Assembly (NCBI GenBank): GCA_041738285.1
Contig: JBGSQB010000039.1
Coordinates: 1-22,324 of the forward strand
DNA length: 22,324 nt
Direction: 5' to 3'
Source of the DNA: SZUA-521 sp041738285
Lineage (GTDB): Bacteria; Pseudomonadota; Gammaproteobacteria; Pseudomonadales; Azotimanducaceae
In this document: positions 21,901 to 22,324 of the stretch, in pieces
How positions within the stretch are numbered: the first letter of the stretch is position 1
Layout: each line of letters opens with the position of its first letter
Translations under genes and position numbers: made by a program
The notes under the pieces: model-generated
The model's database searches: none
What the model was told of the DNA's origin: nothing
The model's input: only the letters and a program-made list of their open reading frames with translations

Positions 21901-22324
21901 TCAGGGGCGCGTGCGTACCCGCGCCAGCATGTCGCGGAGCTTCGATGCGGCGCCGACCTGGGGCGGTGGTTCGGGTTGCGCGCAGCGATAGGACTCGTGC
22001 TCGTAACCCAGTGCTCGCGCAAGTTCCCCGCAGGCGTGCGCCACGGCCGCTACTTCTCGTGAGGACAGGTCTGCTGCGCGTCGGCCTGGCTTGAACACGC
22101 GGTGATCGGTTTGATGCGTGTCGTCTGCGTCCGGGTAGCTGGTGTTGTCGCGGGAAGTCTTGAAGTCCTCGAAGTTGAGCATGCGCGCTTCCTCGAACGG
22201 TACGCCGATGAATTCCGCGATGCTTGCCGCGGTTGCGGCGGGATCGGCCGTGAGCGCTTCGAAGCGCACGATGCGATGGGCGCCTGGCCGCGACTGCGCG
22301 CGCGCAAGCCCGATTGCCGCGGAC
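21901..22324 (-). CDS. Sulfotransferase, C-terminal part (cut by window edge)
   Basis: About 140 residues are visible and the frame stays open to the right edge, so the true start lies outside. The GTG at 22269 is an internal valine in H-R-I-V-R-F-E-A-L-T. That segment, followed by A-D-P-A-A-T-A-A-S-I-A-E-F-I-G-V-P-F-E, is the classic C-terminal helix-loop of PAPS sulfotransferases (consensus V-R-Y-E-D-L...D-P...F-L-G). The end, A-R-A-L-G-Y-E, is also typical of the family. The two PAPS-binding motifs would be encoded beyond the edge. It converges on the GNAT gene with a 39-base gap. It is the fourth sulfotransferase-type gene in this locus and starts a further minus-strand unit. Confidence 0.8.
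   Translation of the reverse strand, partial: SAAIGLARAQSRPGAHRIVRFEALTADPAATAASIAEFIGVPFEEARMLNFEDFKTSRDNTSYPDADDTHQTDHRVFKPGRRAADLSSREVAAVAHACGELARALGYEHESYRCAQPEPPPQVGAASKLRDMLARVRTRP

Overview
The window looks like a stretch of a GC-rich proteobacterial chromosome devoted to making, modifying and exporting a cell-surface polysaccharide that is probably sulfated. The lineage is inferred from gene content (Wzm-type exporter, RfbF, a Tat-linked GMC dehydrogenase) and from a REP-like palindrome of a kind I associate with Gammaproteobacteria. No rRNA, tRNA or other marker fixes the taxon. I see no CRISPR array, transposase or RNA gene.

Layout. (1) Bases 2-3214 (+) are the 3' end of a giant tandem-repeat adhesin-like gene, made of 90-residue Ig/cadherin-like units with an exact 270-base period. 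(2) Bases 3224-7391 (-) form an operon, in transcription order: a divergent sulfotransferase-like gene, a GT4 glycosyltransferase, a GMC oxidoreductase and a small Tat-signal protein. (3) Bases 7676-13110 (+) hold a secreted Asp-box beta-propeller protein, a Gfo/Idh/MocA dehydrogenase, an extended SDR epimerase/dehydratase and a sulfotransferase. (4) Bases 16272-13164 (-) hold a heparinase II/III-fold enzyme followed by another sulfotransferase. The two convergent sulfotransferase genes of blocks 3 and 4 are separated by the REP-like palindrome. (5) Bases 16527-21861 (+) form a six-gene operon: rfbF, a Wzm-type ABC permease, a hexapeptide O-acyltransferase, a GT2 glycosyltransferase, a GINT1_N/GH43-like five-bladed propeller protein and a BioF2-like GNAT acyltransferase. 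(6) Bases 22324-21901 (-) are the 3' half of a fourth sulfotransferase gene, cut by the window edge.

How the genes may work together (inference). RfbF activates glucose as CDP-glucose, and the Gfo/Idh/MocA and SDR enzymes could tailor a nucleotide sugar. GT2 and GT4 assemble glycan and the acyltransferases decorate it. Up to four sulfotransferases would add sulfate from PAPS, the heparinase-fold enzyme would cleave or C5-epimerise uronic residues, and an ABC-2 permease would export the chain. The partner ATPase (Wzt), the CDP-glucose 4,6-dehydratase (RfbG) and PAPS-forming enzymes are not in the window. The pairing of a heparinase-fold enzyme with a sulfotransferase, among several sulfotransferases and a GINT1-like protein, is the most unusual part and suggests a bacterial sulfated glycan that I cannot match to a characterised system.

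Several starts were moved downstream from the longest open frame because of 4-base start/stop overlaps, Shine-Dalgarno spacing or the family N-terminus. All alignments and counts were done by eye.
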